The translations under genes were made by a program, and so were the position numbers. The notes under the pieces are model-generated. The model was given only the letters and a program-made list of their open reading frames with translations. It was not told the DNA's origin and did no database searches. DNA of 64,000 bases from Morchella semilibera. Taxonomy: Eukaryota > Ascomycota > Pezizomycetes > Pezizales > Morchellaceae. Below are positions 11,627 to 24,318 of the stretch, one piece after another. The stretch covers positions 62,001 through 126,000 of the forward strand of contig WBVU01000010.1 of NCBI GenBank assembly GCA_009192285.1, given 5' to 3'. Positions within the stretch are counted from its first letter, which is position 1, and the number at the start of each line of letters is the position of its first letter.

Positions 11627-13761
11627 ATGGCCCATAATATAGCAACTCGACTATCCCAAGGCCTTACGGCCATCGTAGACCTCCCATTATACCAACTCTC
11701 TCTTGTCTCCTTCGCCGCTGCAGTTACTTCTCACACAACTTATTTCTGTCACTCTGACCGAGATCTCATCGCCAAAGAGATCTTCCTTGTTGCAGTCTTT
11801 TCCCCACTTGTCATCCAATCGCTCTTTCAGTTCTATCTCAACCTTCCGTTCTGGTCATGTGTAGAACTAACTTCGACTATCTATGGGTCCTTTTTGGTGG
11901 GAATGTGGAGCAGCATGATCGTGTATAGAATATGGTTTCATCCGTTGAGAAACTTCCCAGGGCCATTCTGGGCGAAGATAACCAAATTCTGGATACCATA
12001 CACCTATTGGAGGACAGACTGGCAGTTTCAGCTTGTCATGCTCGATTTGCACAAGAAGTATGGTGACATCGTTAGAGTTGGTAAGTTTGAATGCTACAAA
12101 CCAATTACCAGTTTTTACCAAAGATATTGATTAGATATAGGACCAAACGATATTTCGATAAACCACCCCGACGGTCTTCAGGCACTAGCAAAAGCCAGGA
12201 AAGGGTCATGGTACAACTTTGCCCATGGACAGCACAGTCTCCAATCTACGCGAAATCCCAAAACTCATGCAATCCGTAGAAGGGTATGGGACAAGGCCTT
12301 CACTCCAAAAGGTATATACATCAATCAGTGTCTCCGAGGTCTATGGGACTCAAGCTAATTACCTCTCAGCCATTCAGGAATACCTTCCACGGGTATTGAG
12401 GTACACTGATACACTTATTGCTCACATCTCCAAAAACGCCGGAAGTCCTGTTGATGTCACTGAATGGTTCAATTATTTCATGTTAGATATCATGGGGGAT
12501 TTAGCATTCGGGAAACCCTTCAACTATATGAAGCCAGAGAAAAGGGTTGGTGAATTTGATTTCAAAGCTGTGATGCATGACTCTGCATATGTGATATCGG
12601 CTTTGGGACAAGTGAGCTATTCCTTCAGCATTCTGAGCTTGCTAGGTGCTGGAGGGGATGTTCAAAGATTTTTAGACTTTTGCACCAGTTTAGTTAGTGA
12701 AAGAAAGACGGTATGTAACACACATCGTTGCTACTACCCGAATTGCCAAGCAACGGCTTATCATGGTTTTATTCTAGTATACACCAAAGGAAAGAGACAT
12801 CTTTTCATATATCCTAGACGCTGAGCCACAGAATGTGGGAGAACACAAGCTGTCTCTAATGGGGGAGACCCGCCTTATAGTTGTTGCGGCAAGGTAAATA
12901 TAACTAGCTCACTACCGTTTTACTCTACAATCGACCCTTACTCACCCACATATTTGAATAGCGATACAACATCCTCCACTTTAGTTTCTATCTTTACCCT
13001 CCTCGGAACGAACCCCCACCAGCTTCAGAAGCTCCGGGCCGATATAGACGCAATCTATAACGCAAATCCAGATGAAGAGGTTCCAAAGGAGATAATAAAC
13101 GGTGGTTCATTAATGACTAGGCATCTTGAGGCGACGATAACTGAGGCTTTGAGGATGAGTCCGGCAGTTGCAAATGGCGTGCAGAGATTAGTACCGAATG
13201 TTGGGATCGTAGTAGATGGTGTTAGTGTCCCTAGCGGAGTAAATGCCATGTATTGTTATAGAGCAGCTCATATGGGTGAGTCCTTGTCTTCAGAACCGCC
13301 CGGAGATATTTATTGACGGTATTACAGATGAGAGATGGTTCCCGGATGCACTGGAGTTTAAGCCGGAGAGATGGTATGAAGCTGATAAGGAGACGCTTGC
13401 AAGGCAGAGATCTGCATATGCTCCTTTCTGGCTTGGTAAGAAGCCCACCTCTTGGATATCCCCTCTATACTTCTCTAATATATATTACTTTATGCCTGTA
13501 GGTGCCTACGAGTGTGTTGGTAAGCCACTTGCAAACATGCAACTCCGAATCGTAACTGCACAGCTGCTGCGTAAATTCGATTTCAAGCTAGCGGAAGATA
13601 ACGCTGATATTTGGGAAGTGAGTACACCCTAAGTACCATGGATTGACCTGTTCCGCGCCGGAAAACTAACCCTATTGGTTCAGATGTTGAATAGGTCAAA
13701 AGATCTGTTTACGACGATAATGGCCCCTACAGGCATAATCTTCACGCCAAGGGATATTTAA
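11627..13761 (+). CDS. Cytochrome P450 monooxygenase
   Basis: Eight exons in phase: 11627-12080, 12141-12311, 12370-12710, 12778-12893, 12962-13275, 13328-13435, 13502-13617 and 13684-13761, 565 aa. The N-terminus is hydrophobic (ER anchor plus an extra membrane stretch to about residue 110) and is followed by the Pro hinge FHPLRNFPGP. The I-helix reads AASDTTSS and the K-helix ExxR is EALR. The PERW region is FKPERW. The haem loop is FWLGAYECVGKPLA, with Cys as axial ligand and Tyr where most families have Arg. The 52-nt intron at 13276-13327 is needed to restore the AAHM-DERWFPDALEF segment; reading through it ends early. It oxidises an unknown lipophilic substrate with a P450 reductase. 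No biosynthetic neighbours are seen. Confidence 0.92.
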
Positions 13762-14785
13762 GATCAGAACATGGTTTTGTGTATATATACCACGGTTTTG
13801 GTCGTTATTTGGAAAATCGAATATCTATTGCCTTTGTTTCAAGCCAGATCAAATAATAGCACCATAATGAGAAGCGCATAAAGTAAAAGGTTACAGTAAA
13901 CATAATCCCTCAGGTAAACATAAGCACTGCAACTAAACTTGTCGGAGAGATACTCTTCCAAACGCTAAACCCTACGGCACCAAGCTGTCAGAGGATGAGT
14001 ACAGTCAAATTTGGGGCAACGACGAACCTGAAAACACAGACCCCAGTCAACCAAGTGGTTGCATATCAGCCTGAGCGCCACCGTCTCGACTGACAAACAC
14101 CCCTGTTCGTCGTTCAACCAGTTTCCTCGTTGCCCCCGGTGCGACTATAGGTACATACGAGAATAACTACGCCTTAACCTACCCGATCCCCAGCTTTCGT
14201 GGTATATATATGTATCTTAAATTCACTCCAGCCAAGGGGTTATCTGTTCCCCAAATACTGTGAGGGGAGAGTGACCTGAACGAAACAAGGCTAGCTACTG
14301 CTACATAAATTTCAAGGGTGGATAGCGGCTATTAGTCTAATACCGTGAGTGAACATAAAAAGGGAATAATAGTGATTTAAACATAATACATATTACACAT
14401 TGTACATGACTGAGGCCGATAGGTCCGTCTTCGTAAGATCTCGTTAGAAATAGAGAGGGACAAACTCACGCAATAAAGAAATTCCATGTACATAGATACA
14501 TGTAGGCATCTATGCACACCAACTGCATGTACTAAGAGCTAAGTATCGAATAGCAGCTTCGAGTGATGTATCGTGAAGGAGTTCAAAGACCTTTCTTACA
14601 GAACCCAGTGCTACATGTATATATAAATTATATAATGCTTATCAATGCACCTGCTGTGACTGCCTTAACGCTTGGGCAGTTGCCCGCAACCTTGTAAAAT
14701 TCAGGCCCACCATCTGCCAAGAGTTTATTTCGCATATGCGTGGTAACTAATTAGATCATTCAAGCAAAAGGAAACATTAATTCCG
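13762..14785. other. Intergenic between convergent genes
   Basis: No coding signal. It contains three TACATGTA-type elements around 14480-14620 and one copy of the CGAGTGAT bipartite motif at 14560. Confidence 0.5.
14560..14576 (+). promoter_or_regulatory. CGAGTGAT-N5-RTGA motif, copy 2
   Basis: Spacer GTATC, second part GTGA. Lies in the convergent gap after the P450 gene. Confidence 0.65.
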
Positions 14786-16268
14786 TCATTCACCAATGAA
14801 CATAGTAGTAACTTTTGCTTTCATCAAACTGTATGGCTCGTCGAATTCTCCACCCAGCCGATAAGACCTCCTCATGATGGCTGGGAATGTAGGAACCTGG
14901 ACAACTGCCTTCCCGTCTAATTCCTCTAGCTCATACTCGCAATTGAGATCTTCCATGATATCTGCTTTGAAGATAGCTCCGGGCTGTACGGGCACAGGGT
15001 AGATAACGTCGGTTTGCTTGCGTATCTGTTACTTTGTGTAAGCCTTCTTTCGTGAGACATTGATACCCATTAAGCAATCACACAAACCTCTATTGATAAA
15101 GCAGCGACAGATTCCACAATTTTATAAAGTCCGGCATTTCGGGAGTCCGCGTCGAACTCCATCGGCGCCAGGGGAGTCAACATGTTTCCAAGACGTTGTA
15201 CGGCTGAGGAAACCTCCTCTTTATATCGGAGCTCATAACCGGGACCTTGAGCGAGCATGTTTACAGTGAGCGCACGCCAACGTTGAATTTGATAATCTGT
15301 ATCATAGGATCTGTTAATCTTTGTGTAGCCTTATTTTATGCGCGCTTGAACTCACCAGTTCCTTGAAGTAAGGGTCCCACTGCTAGTATAGTGTTTGAAG
15401 CCTCAGGCGCACCCAAAATAAAAGGCCCAAATAAGAAGGGACAGATGAAATTGATAACCATCGCATTTACAAGATATCGTCTCGACCCTATGGACCGCAA
15501 TATGTTCCTAGAATCAAAAACAGTATTGTTCACAATCTCTATCAATTCCACCGGTAGTCCGTTAACGTCCGAGACCGTTTCCAGTTGACTCTTAGGAAAG
15601 CTGGTCACCGTCCACTGCGTGATAGAGTTTGTGATGACAGAGAATTGGGTGGTGAAGTAGTTATCGTCTCTGGAAATCCCTCCACCTCGAAGATGTAGAC
15701 GGGATATATTTTCGGTTAAGGCATTTATCTGTTCATCTTTTTCACGGATAGTGCCTTCTGCTTCAAGGAGTTTGGCGGCTTGTTCCTTATAGAGTTTGGT
15801 AATGTCATGTAGTTTAATATCCTGAGTACCTTGCGGCCTTCTGTGAGTAGAGGAGGAGGAACGCTTTGCTCTCTGAAATTAGTATGCTTCTTGATAAAAG
15901 TGAATAATATTAATAATTACCTTCTCTCTGTAGTTCCTGCTACTCCCTCCGAGTCTGCTGGGGTGGTTCCTATCTTTCTGCTCCTCCCTATCTAAGGGAA
16001 CACCCGAATCTGCCTCGAAACTGTATTCATCGTCAATCTCGATAAGATGGTTATCTTTTCCATCTAGTAGCGATTCTCCCATTTTTGATTGTTCTCGTTG
16101 TCCCTCTGGTTCTTTGGAGGGGTTTCCCTTAGGGGGACGGCGCTTCGAAGTTGCAGTTGCTTCGGATGAGCTTGCCGCAGCAGTACCCCTGGGCCACATC
16201 TCGGCCGCCGCTCGAAGAATGTTAGGGACTGAAGAAAATAGAGGGTGGTCCACAGGTCGATCGTCCAT
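14786..16268 (-). CDS. Hypothetical coiled-coil protein
   Basis: Four exons in phase: 16268-15921, 15872-15356, 15296-15088 and 15025-14786, 437 aa. Residues 1-130 are polar and probably disordered (RRPPKGNPSKEP, then an acidic IEIDDEYSFEADSG). Residues about 135-185 form a heptad-like coiled coil (KLYKEQAAKLLEAEGTIREK). The rest looks globular and alpha-helical, beginning DDNYFTTQFSVITNSITQW. This layout, a disordered head and coiled coil followed by a 'D-x-x-F-x-x-x-F/L...W' helical domain, recurs in many uncharacterised fungal proteins. I know no function for it. There is no signal peptide or TM segment. It is divergent from the Hsp70-like gene with about 0.4 kb between starts. Confidence 0.7.
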
Positions 16269-16679
16269 GTATTAGAAGTGTTGATGGCCCTCTTCTCTAT
16301 TTCTTATTCTCTGTATATTTTAAATACCACAGCTGTTCCTAGCAGAGGGGGATGAATGTGGGTGCCCCGCATTTTCAACTTTCAGGCTCCAGCGCCTGCC
16401 CCCCTCTTGGGCGGCTGAAACTGCACACTGGAACATTGCCCTTTACACCATTGGACCATAATCAAATTTCAACTTCAACTGTTTGCTTTTTTACAATACA
16501 CGGGTAGGTATCCATAGGTGTGTTGGCTGCTGCCTGAAGGTTAGTTTATTCGTTTGCTTTGTTATTAACCCTTTGCACCCACCGCAACGCGCTGATCTGA
16601 ACGACAGAATTCCCCTCAACCTCGATATCGTAGTCTACTTTGCCACTTCTTCAATCATTTACCCAGCGAAGATAGCTTT
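16269..16679. other. Divergent promoter region
   Basis: 411 bp between the coiled-coil gene (minus) and the Hsp70-like gene (plus). The right half is C/T-rich, typical of a fungal transcription start region. I see no clear heat-shock element. Confidence 0.5.
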
Positions 16680-18925
16680 ATGTCCACCGTCCATTCTCTG
16701 AAGGTTGGGATAGATTTTGGCACTACCTATTCTGGGGTAGCTTGGGTACGCAACATATAATCCTTCTGAACATAGTTTGAAAAGCTCTAATGTCCTATAC
16801 AGGCCCACACTTCAACACCTGATGAGATAAACGTTATTCAAAAATGGCCACACGGGGTGAGAAATGCTGCCTTTCCCGCACACTTTTTCTTTCATTAACC
16901 CCCTCTCACAGGGAAATAAAACTACTGATAAAGTTCCCACTGAGATAAAATATTCCCCCGATTACCCGGAACCTGGTTATAAATGGGGTTGTGAAGTTGC
17001 CGGGGAACTTGAAAAGCTGGTGTGGATTAAGCTTCTCCTTGATCCATCTCAAGATTCATGTTCAGATGAATTACTGGCCAAGACCAAAGATCTTATTCCT
17101 CCAGGGAAAGAACCGGTCGATTTGGTGATTGATTTCCTGAGAGGATTAAAAGATCACACCAAGGATGTACTAGAAGGTCATTTTGGGAAGGATTTTGTGG
17201 CAATAACACCCGTCGAGTACTTTCTGACGGTTCCAGCAGTATGTTTTCCCTCCTTTGTACCATATACCTCAGAAAGGAAGCCATTAATAGTGGATATCTA
17301 TAGGTATGGAGTGATTCGGCAAAAGCACAGACTTTACATGCAGCAGAGGCATTGGGCTTGGGGACGAAGAATAGCCTTCGTTTAATATCGGAACCCGAAG
17401 CAGCAGCAGTATACAGCCTTAAAACTATACAGCCAAATGTGTTGAAAGTAGATACATACTTACCTTACTTTACGAAACGATCTATGGCTAATTTAACCTA
17501 GGTCAACGACATATTTGTTGTTGCGGATTGTGGGGGCGGGACGGTGGTTCGTATATCGATATATATTTCTAGAAAAGCGTTATAGTGACCAGTTTATAGG
17601 ACCTTATCTCGTATGAGATTACCGCCCTAGAGCCCAAACTCGAAGTTAGGGAGTGCGTAATTGGTAGTGGGGGAATGTGCGGCTCTACTTACATCAATCG
17701 ACGCTTTGAGGCTTGGGTTAAAAACCGGATCGGAATAGAGCAGTAGTTTCCCTTCTCGACGGAATAAAAAGCAAGCGAAGACTAACATTTGATAGATACA
17801 TCGGCCAGCGCCCTCGTAGTCGTGCTCACATGATGAAGCACTTCGAAGAATACCTCAAACGAATCTTCGCCGACGATCCTTCTCAAAACACTTTTCACTG
17901 CCCAGTCCCTGGCATCCAAGATGATGAGTTTGCTGGTATTGAGGATGGATTTCTCTCAGTTTCTCGGGCTGAAATGAGAGAAATATTCGACCCTGTCGTG
18001 AATCAAGTTCTCAAACTTGTACAGCAGCAAATATCTAGCGTGGAGGCGCGGGGACGGAAGGTCTCGGCTGTGTTATTGGTCGGCGGATTTGGTGCATCAG
18101 AGTATTTGAAGGTTAGATTGAAGAATGTTGTTTGTGATCCGAAAATGATTGAGTTGATGAACCCTGTTAATGCGTAAGTCTTTAATTCCTTTTTCCATGA
18201 ACCGAATGTAAATTGACAATGTCCCAGGTGGACGGCGGTCGCAAGCGGAGCCTGTCAAAGAGGTCTAGAGGGCATATCAATGGTCAAAAACCAACTTGCT
18301 AGGCGTAGCTATGGGGTACTTTGTGTAATGAAGCACAATGCCGGAGCTGGGACTAGCAAGGGAAATCGCAAACACGTTTTTGTGGATCCAATAACGGGAG
18401 AGTTGAAGATTGACAACCGTGTCAGCTGGTTTATCAAGAAAGTGAGTTCTTGACAGCTAGTACTTTTAAGCGGAAGCTAAATCTCATTTAATAGGGTGAT
18501 ATATTATCAGAAGATAAAGCGGTTACCTACCCCTTCTATTTTACCCTCGGCATGGAACACAACCTTTTCGTCGAAAACACACTTCTTGCCTGTGAAATGG
18601 GGAATTTCCCCAAAAATGCCAAAAACCCTCGTAAGCCCCCCCCCCGGGTCCCACCCACCTTCCCTTCGCCCGTCTCTCTTTCTTAATCTCCCTCTCCTCC
18701 CCGAAGTCGCTAACATTATGCTATGTAGATGTGTTTACCGTATGCAAACTTAAAACCAATCTCAACGTTGTGCCGCGAGAGCTGTTCGAGAAGAGGATTG
18801 GAGATAATGGACAGCCATACTACCACATCCAGTTTAATCTTTCCATGAAGATACAGAATGCATTGGTATTCGCTTTTGAGTATAAGGGCAAAACATACAG
18901 TAGTGTGGAGGCGAAATTTGTCTAA
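16680..18925 (+). CDS. Hsp70-like actin-fold ATPase
   Basis: Ten exons in phase: 16680-16745, 16803-16856, 16912-17238, 17304-17447, 17502-17546, 17600-17742, 17796-18173, 18228-18441, 18495-18630 and 18729-18925, 567 aa. The nucleotide site is complete. Phosphate-1 is GIDFGTTYSGVAW (residues about 9-21), the connecting helix region is LISEPEAAA, phosphate-2 is VADCGGGTVDLISYEI and the adenosine motif is VLLVGGFGASEYL. The C-terminal part is short and lacks a canonical substrate domain or EEVD tail. This is the HSPA12-like fungal expansion family rather than a housekeeping Hsp70. The role is unknown; such proteins are often many-copy in fungi. The start ATG at 16680 directly precedes the phosphate-1 motif. 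Confidence 0.88.
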
Positions 18926-19539
18926 CGAGTGGATATTGGATTCCTTTTGTTGTGTAATTCATTTGTCAGGGGAGGTGTTGTTAAAGATCTTTTGTTCTTT
19001 ATGAATTGATCAGTGATTAGATGTGCCGATATTTATAAGATGACTAACATGACTTTGAAGACAAAAGGACCGCCTAAATAACCACAACAAGTTACTTTAG
19101 TAGGCTACTCTGCCGTTTAGCGAAATCACTTAAGGCTCGAAATAGAATCCCCTACTAATAATGCAGCTTCAATTCAATATTTTCTGTGGGTGGACGTCTC
19201 TAGACGACCCTAGGATTAAATCAAGTATGTCGCTGTGAGATTCCTGCTGGGGTCAGGTACGGTGGACATGGCTGCCTTCGGGTCCTAGCAACGGTCCAGA
19301 CAGCCCATAGATATATTCCAAGAGAGAGAAACTGGTTTCCCCTGAATTGATCCATCCATTTATTTGCCAGAAATCGGTTTTTCCCGGCCAGGAGCACTTA
19401 TAATTTCGGAGCGAATATCAGTACAAGGTTCTCTGATAATTGTATCCTTGGCCATCCGGCATTGGTGCGACTGTACCCTCATGTAAAGTAGATAAGTCAT
19501 CGCATTTAGGCCTCCCCCGATAGCCCTCGAAACTTGGCG

Positions 19540-19580
19540 GTGTGGCGTGAGTTCCAGAATAGTAGATTCCCACGCCACAC
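19540..19580. repeat. Hairpin, 10-bp perfect stem
   Basis: GTGTGGCGTG at 19540-19549 pairs with CACGCCACAC at 19571-19580, with a 21-nt loop. A second hairpin (CTTGGCAT/ATGCCAAG, 9-nt loop) follows at 19608-19632. Confidence 0.85.
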
Positions 19581-19662
19581 ATCGACGTTAATTAATAGAC
19601 TCACAGACTTGGCATTATATTAAGATGCCAAGAACCGACACAGATCCACACTCTACCCTCTT

Positions 19663-19956
19663 ATGATTATAGAATTATATTTTGTGATGTGGGATACACG
19701 TGAATTGAGCAAGTTCACCTTCCCGGTTGAACTTCTCATAATAAACCTAGCTGGTAAGATCGTTGATGGCGGGGAAAAAAGGATCCTATTCCCTGAAGGC
19801 GAATTCTCCCTCACTAAAACTCTGACTAGTAGCAAGCATCATTTAATTTTGCTCCGTTTTGGTAACGAAAATCCCTATAGTGACAACATATTCATCCAGG
19901 TCAATTGGGCCTCTAAAGTCTCAAGTAATATAAGCAACTTGCCAAGGCCCGAGTGA
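19663..19956 (+). CDS. Possible small ORF or orphan exon, 97 codons
   Basis: The translation looks protein-like (VELLIINLAGKIVDGG, LFPEGEFSLTKTL), with alternating hydrophobic residues suggesting beta strands. I recognise no family. The start may instead be a splice acceptor, because the bases just before 19673 read ATTATAG. So this could be one exon of a gene whose other exons I cannot find, or a decayed fragment. The 3' end overlaps the 22-bp repeat and the CGAGTGAT motif, which argues for a relic. Confidence 0.25.
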   Translation: MIIELYFVMWDTRELSKFTFPVELLIINLAGKIVDGGEKRILFPEGEFSLTKTLTSSKHHLILLRFGNENPYSDNIFIQVNWASKVSSNISNLPRPE

Positions 19957-19966
19957 TACAAGATGA
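19950..19966 (+). promoter_or_regulatory. CGAGTGAT-N5-RTGA motif, copy 3
   Basis: Spacer ACAAG, second part ATGA. Preceded by TGCCAAG three bases upstream. Confidence 0.65.
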
Positions 19967-20643
19967 TTCGCACTAGCCCTATTATGGCTCCACGAACTAA
20001 ATACTTCGCTAACAGGAATAAGTATATATATGGGGAATATGCACCACACTCTTTTAGCGATTTGACTGACTGACCCCAAGGTTTCTGTTCCACTTCTAGG
20101 GGGACTACTAGTTCAATAATTACATAGTTATAAATGTGTTGAATACAGATATAAATAGACCAAGTTGATATCAACTCCTTATGGGCTAACAAATCTAATA
20201 TAAAAGAGTCAAACAGAAGCATTTATATGCTAGGTATAGTGTTTTAAGACATAGACCTGAAACCTGAAACCGCCGGGGATTCTAACCCACCGCCGCATGA
20301 GAAATAGTTACTATTTGTCTGCTCGGGTCCTCTTATAAAACGGTTAGCTTCAAGCCCCCAGATGTCATCTAGGCTACCAATCCCCCCCCCCCCGAAAAAA
20401 AAGAGAAAGAAAAAATAGCTTGATCATAGATGCAACCGCACGAGAGTAGGTTTTATTACACTACTAAATCGATGACAGCATAGTGGACTAAATTTTAGAA
20501 GCAGCATATTTGTATTAATAATAGGGTTATCACCAATTTGCACATCACCCACCCAAAACTAGGAGCTGAAAGGGAAAAGAGCTGGTGGTTTCTTCAAACA
20601 GACACCGCTAAGTCAGTATATCACCCCAAAGATAATAAAAAAC

Positions 20644-22654
20644 TTAGTTTTCCCAGCCCATTCTCTCTAGTAGCTGTGTTCTAAGCCTCTCATCGACAGC
20701 CTCCCAGATCGCAGTACTCCCTACCGCTTCCAGTTTTTCTCCGTACTTCTCAACCCTCTCTTTCCAAATGTCCCTGATGATACCTACCATACACGGCGCT
20801 TTCTCATCTTCATCAGGGTACCATTCACTTTGGAGCACATCGCGTAGTGCTGTAGTCCCGATATGCTCGGGCGCATTCTCCAGCTCCACAAAGTACCCAT
20901 CGCACCACTTTCCGATGCCTCTCGCCATATCAGCGAGCACACGGAAGTCTTCTTTGCGGAAGTAAGCCTCACTAGAACACATGGCGAATATGGCATTCCA
21001 AAGGGTTTTCCCACGCTCGGGCTCGTCAGCGCTCATCCATGCTGCAGCTGTGATGTACTCGTGGGCCGCCTTTACAAAGTTCTCCTCCCGAAGATCGGCT
21101 TCAGCCTGAATAGCGGTATGGCTGTAAACGAATCCGCGAAAGGTGTATGCTTTCGACAGAGGCGTGGCGTAGTGTGCGTAGTAGATATTCCACCATGCGT
21201 CGTCACCCATAAAGCCGTGTCGACGCTCACTCTCTGGTGGCCTTGGATTCCGCATGAAGCTCTCAATCACCCAATTAGCGATCTCCATGATATCGTCGAG
21301 CTTCTTTTTCTGGTCTGAAGGCGATGTTGGCGTGTGCTGGTATGACTTCATCAGTGCCTGTGCCAGCAGGATCTTCACACCACGCAGGAATGTCTCCTCT
21401 AACGTACGTCCTCGAATCGCACCTTCAACCATCGGCCACGTTTTCCTCGCCTCTTCGATCAGTTCCACTGCGCGCCGGAAGTCTGGCTCGTCACTCCCCG
21501 GCGCGCCTAGCGCACCCGAAATACACCCGTTCAGCAGGGCCGTACGAATACTGAGCTGAAGCGCGGGGCGGACCTGGTTCCACCCACCGATTATGGGGTC
21601 GGTGGGGCCATTACTCTGGTTGCGTGCAGCGGCGAGGCGTGAGTTGTAGGCACTGATAGTATCCTTAGGGGATAGTCCAGGTCCGATAGCGTTCCGTTGC
21701 TGTTGCTCGAGCGCGAAGCAGAGGCGCAGCTTTTGAAGACAGGTGTTATCGAAGCGGGCGACACGCCCATCTTCGAGAATGGAGGTGGTAAGCTCCTCGA
21801 TAGTCTGGACTTTACCGAAGATACCCCGGGTCCCAGGAGGAGCACCAGGGATAGGACCTTCGTAGAACTGGTGTAGGCTGTTGAGGGCGTTTTGAAATTG
21901 CATTTCGCTTTTAGGTGTTAGTAGTTGCGTTGAGAAGATATGGGAGAGGTAGAAGTAACATACGCAACCCAGATGCGACGTAGACATGACCCGTTTGGCG
22001 GCCATTGGCCTACCGGCTCCCCACCTGCAAGGCGTCGCTCGAACTCTTTCATAACAATATGTCCGACGTTGTTCTCCTCCCTGATGATAAATTCTGGTGG
22101 AGGGGCTGGTACCTCTGGCCTTGCCTCAATTTTTGCGTCAATCGCTACCACTGTTAGCACCTCGCCCCCCATCCCCCCAGATTCTCCCCAGATACACACC
22201 TCTAACAAGTCTCTTTATCTCCCCCTCAACCGCCTCCTTCTCCTGTGGCCCCTTTGCTTCCTCTAATCCGACTTCAAGAGCCTTATTATAAACTCCTTTG
22301 GCATCTTCCCACTTCTTCATCGCGTCCAGGACACTTGCTTTACGACGATATGCCTTTGCCCACTTGGGATCCAGCTTGATAGCCATATTTGCGTCGTTTA
22401 AGGCCAAGTTGAGCTTATTCATCGAGAGGAGTGCAGCAGCTCGATTTGAATAAAGCGCCGGCGAAGCAGGAGTGAGCGAGATGGCATTTGTGTAGAAGCT
22501 GTGGGCTGCGCTGAACTCTCTGTTTGCGCCGGAGGGTTAGTGGGGTATAGAGTTAGCACTAGCGGAGTTGGTGGGTGAGGTACTGTTTGCTGAAGGCAGC
22601 ATTCCCTTGAGCTTTGAGGGCATTTGATTCGGCGATTTGGGACTCTGTAGGCAT
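20644..22654 (-). CDS. TPR-repeat protein
   Basis: Four exons in phase: 22654-22584, 22519-22200, 22144-21964 and 21907-20644, 611 aa. Residues about 10-120 carry three tetratricopeptide repeats (ALKAQGNAAFSKQEFSAAH, LYSNRAAALLSMNKLNLALN, WAKAYRRKASVLDAMKKWED), the arrangement of Hsp70/Hsp90 co-chaperone TPR domains. A Pro-rich linker (ARPEVPAPPPEF) follows. The long C-terminal half is alpha-helical, includes FMGDDAWWNIYYAHYATPL, and matches no domain I know. The first two introns interrupt the TPR domain and the ATG exon is only 71 nt. The TPR part suggests a chaperone-binding adaptor; this is inference. Confidence 0.8.
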
Positions 22655-24318
22655 TATTATCGATAATTTTGTAGCCCACTTGATGAGTGTGTGAAGAAGT
22701 GAAGGTTGTAAGGTTGGATAGAAGCTTTGAATTTAGTACTTTAGATGGGCGAGGAAGCTATGATTACATAAGTAACCACCACAAAATTTAGTACATACGT
22801 TTGCTATGCACGTATGTTGGATTATCTATATTTGCATTTATATAGGTACAAATGTATAATTACGATCGTTTTTCAGCGGTTGGCCGGAGTAGGAGGTGAT
22901 ATACTCAAGATGGCTAAGATGCCCTGTGCGCACACCTGAACTGTTTGGTTGACTAAAGACTCAAGAGATGTTGGAATATCATATCGATATCTACTGACTG
23001 ATTCAACCAGAAAAAGGAAACCACTCAAACTCGGCCAATCACATACCCCTTAAATTCCACATTACATACCCCGTATATCTATCTATATACTTATTAGATA
23101 AGAGGGTTCACTTTCAACTTGAGAAATTCAAACCACACGAGACTGGTCGATTACAGAGATGCCTATATACAATGTAACTAAAGCTTTGCAATTTGGTCAG
23201 TTAATTCAATTGCTTAGCCAATACACATATATATAGTACATGTAATATGCCTAGTCCCGATAATCTCCTTTTTATACCAGTATTATTATAGTTCTAATAT
23301 AGCTAACTAATCTAAACCACTTTGGCAATTACACCAACTGTAGCTACATGTGTATATAGTAAAGATTTTATTACATCCGAGTCGCTGCCATATTATGGCA
23401 CTGCTCCCCAGGACCCGGGAAAGTGCAGTATGTGTAACCACTTGTTAGTGCGGTAGGCCGGAGGTCAGTCAAATATGCCTCTAAGGGCTATTGCCCCATA
23501 TACATATGCGTGGGCTGCGCCTAGCTACATTTTACGGATACCAAAAGGGTACCTGTGCTTTACCGTAGTCGAGTTAATGAACCAAGTCTCATATCAAATA
23601 AATCATAAAACATGAGGCCCTTCAAATACGAGTGATACATTATGAAGATATATCTGTTGCTGCCCGAAGTAGGCTAGCTATATAAACTAGACAGATCCTA
23701 GATCAGACTAGAAATGTAGTTTCGTTCCCAAGGCCTGTTAAACAGTTCCTTTTGCTATAGACTACATGATTACCTTTTACTAACCTTCCACTTACAAGAT
23801 ATTAAGGACGCAGTAATAAATCTAGTTTGAGTGGTGGCTCCCTGAAGAAAAAAAGAATGGACGGGGAAGAGAGAAACCGGATATAATAGCCATACTGTAA
23901 TACATATATATTCGACCAGTCTACCATCAATCTATCACCAATAAGCACACTCGACTAAAAGCGACTATATAATCCAGCGAGACACGAGTATACATTAAGT
24001 TATATTCTAGAAAATGACGCGATCTGCACATTCGGTATCAAATCATCGCACTCTCTTTTTACCGCGCCTCAAAGGTGTTCGAGTGGTGGGCCATGGTGGC
24101 TGGTTTGATCCATCCTTACAATCGGCCCACCACGAGCGAGGCAGACAAAACCCGCACAAACACTATCCTTCAACCAGTATATACCATCTTCGAATCAACT
24201 ACAGGATTTTACATCACCCCCCTTTTCATTTTACACGTATGATGAGATTTCAAAACAATAACTTATGTTAACACACTCAAAGCTCAGGCTTAGCTGATAT
24301 ACTTGCTAGGGTCTATAT
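22655..24318. other. Intergenic
   Basis: AT-rich, with no gene seen. It holds TACATGTA-type elements near 23239 and 23345 and a CGAGTGAT motif at 23629. A short frame at 24014-24271 looks non-coding. Confidence 0.5.
23629..23645 (+). promoter_or_regulatory. CGAGTGAT-N5-RTGA motif, copy 4
   Basis: Spacer ACATT, second part ATGA. About 1 kb upstream of the TPR gene and 0.7 kb past the monooxygenase 3' end. Confidence 0.65.

Larger units (their letters stand above)
18926..20643. other. Intergenic, hairpins and a possible small ORF
   Basis: 1.7 kb without a firm gene. It contains two hairpins (19540-19580 and 19608-19632), a 97-codon plus-strand frame (19663-19956) and a 22-bp sequence at 19937-19958 repeated at 38824-38845. 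Confidence 0.5.
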
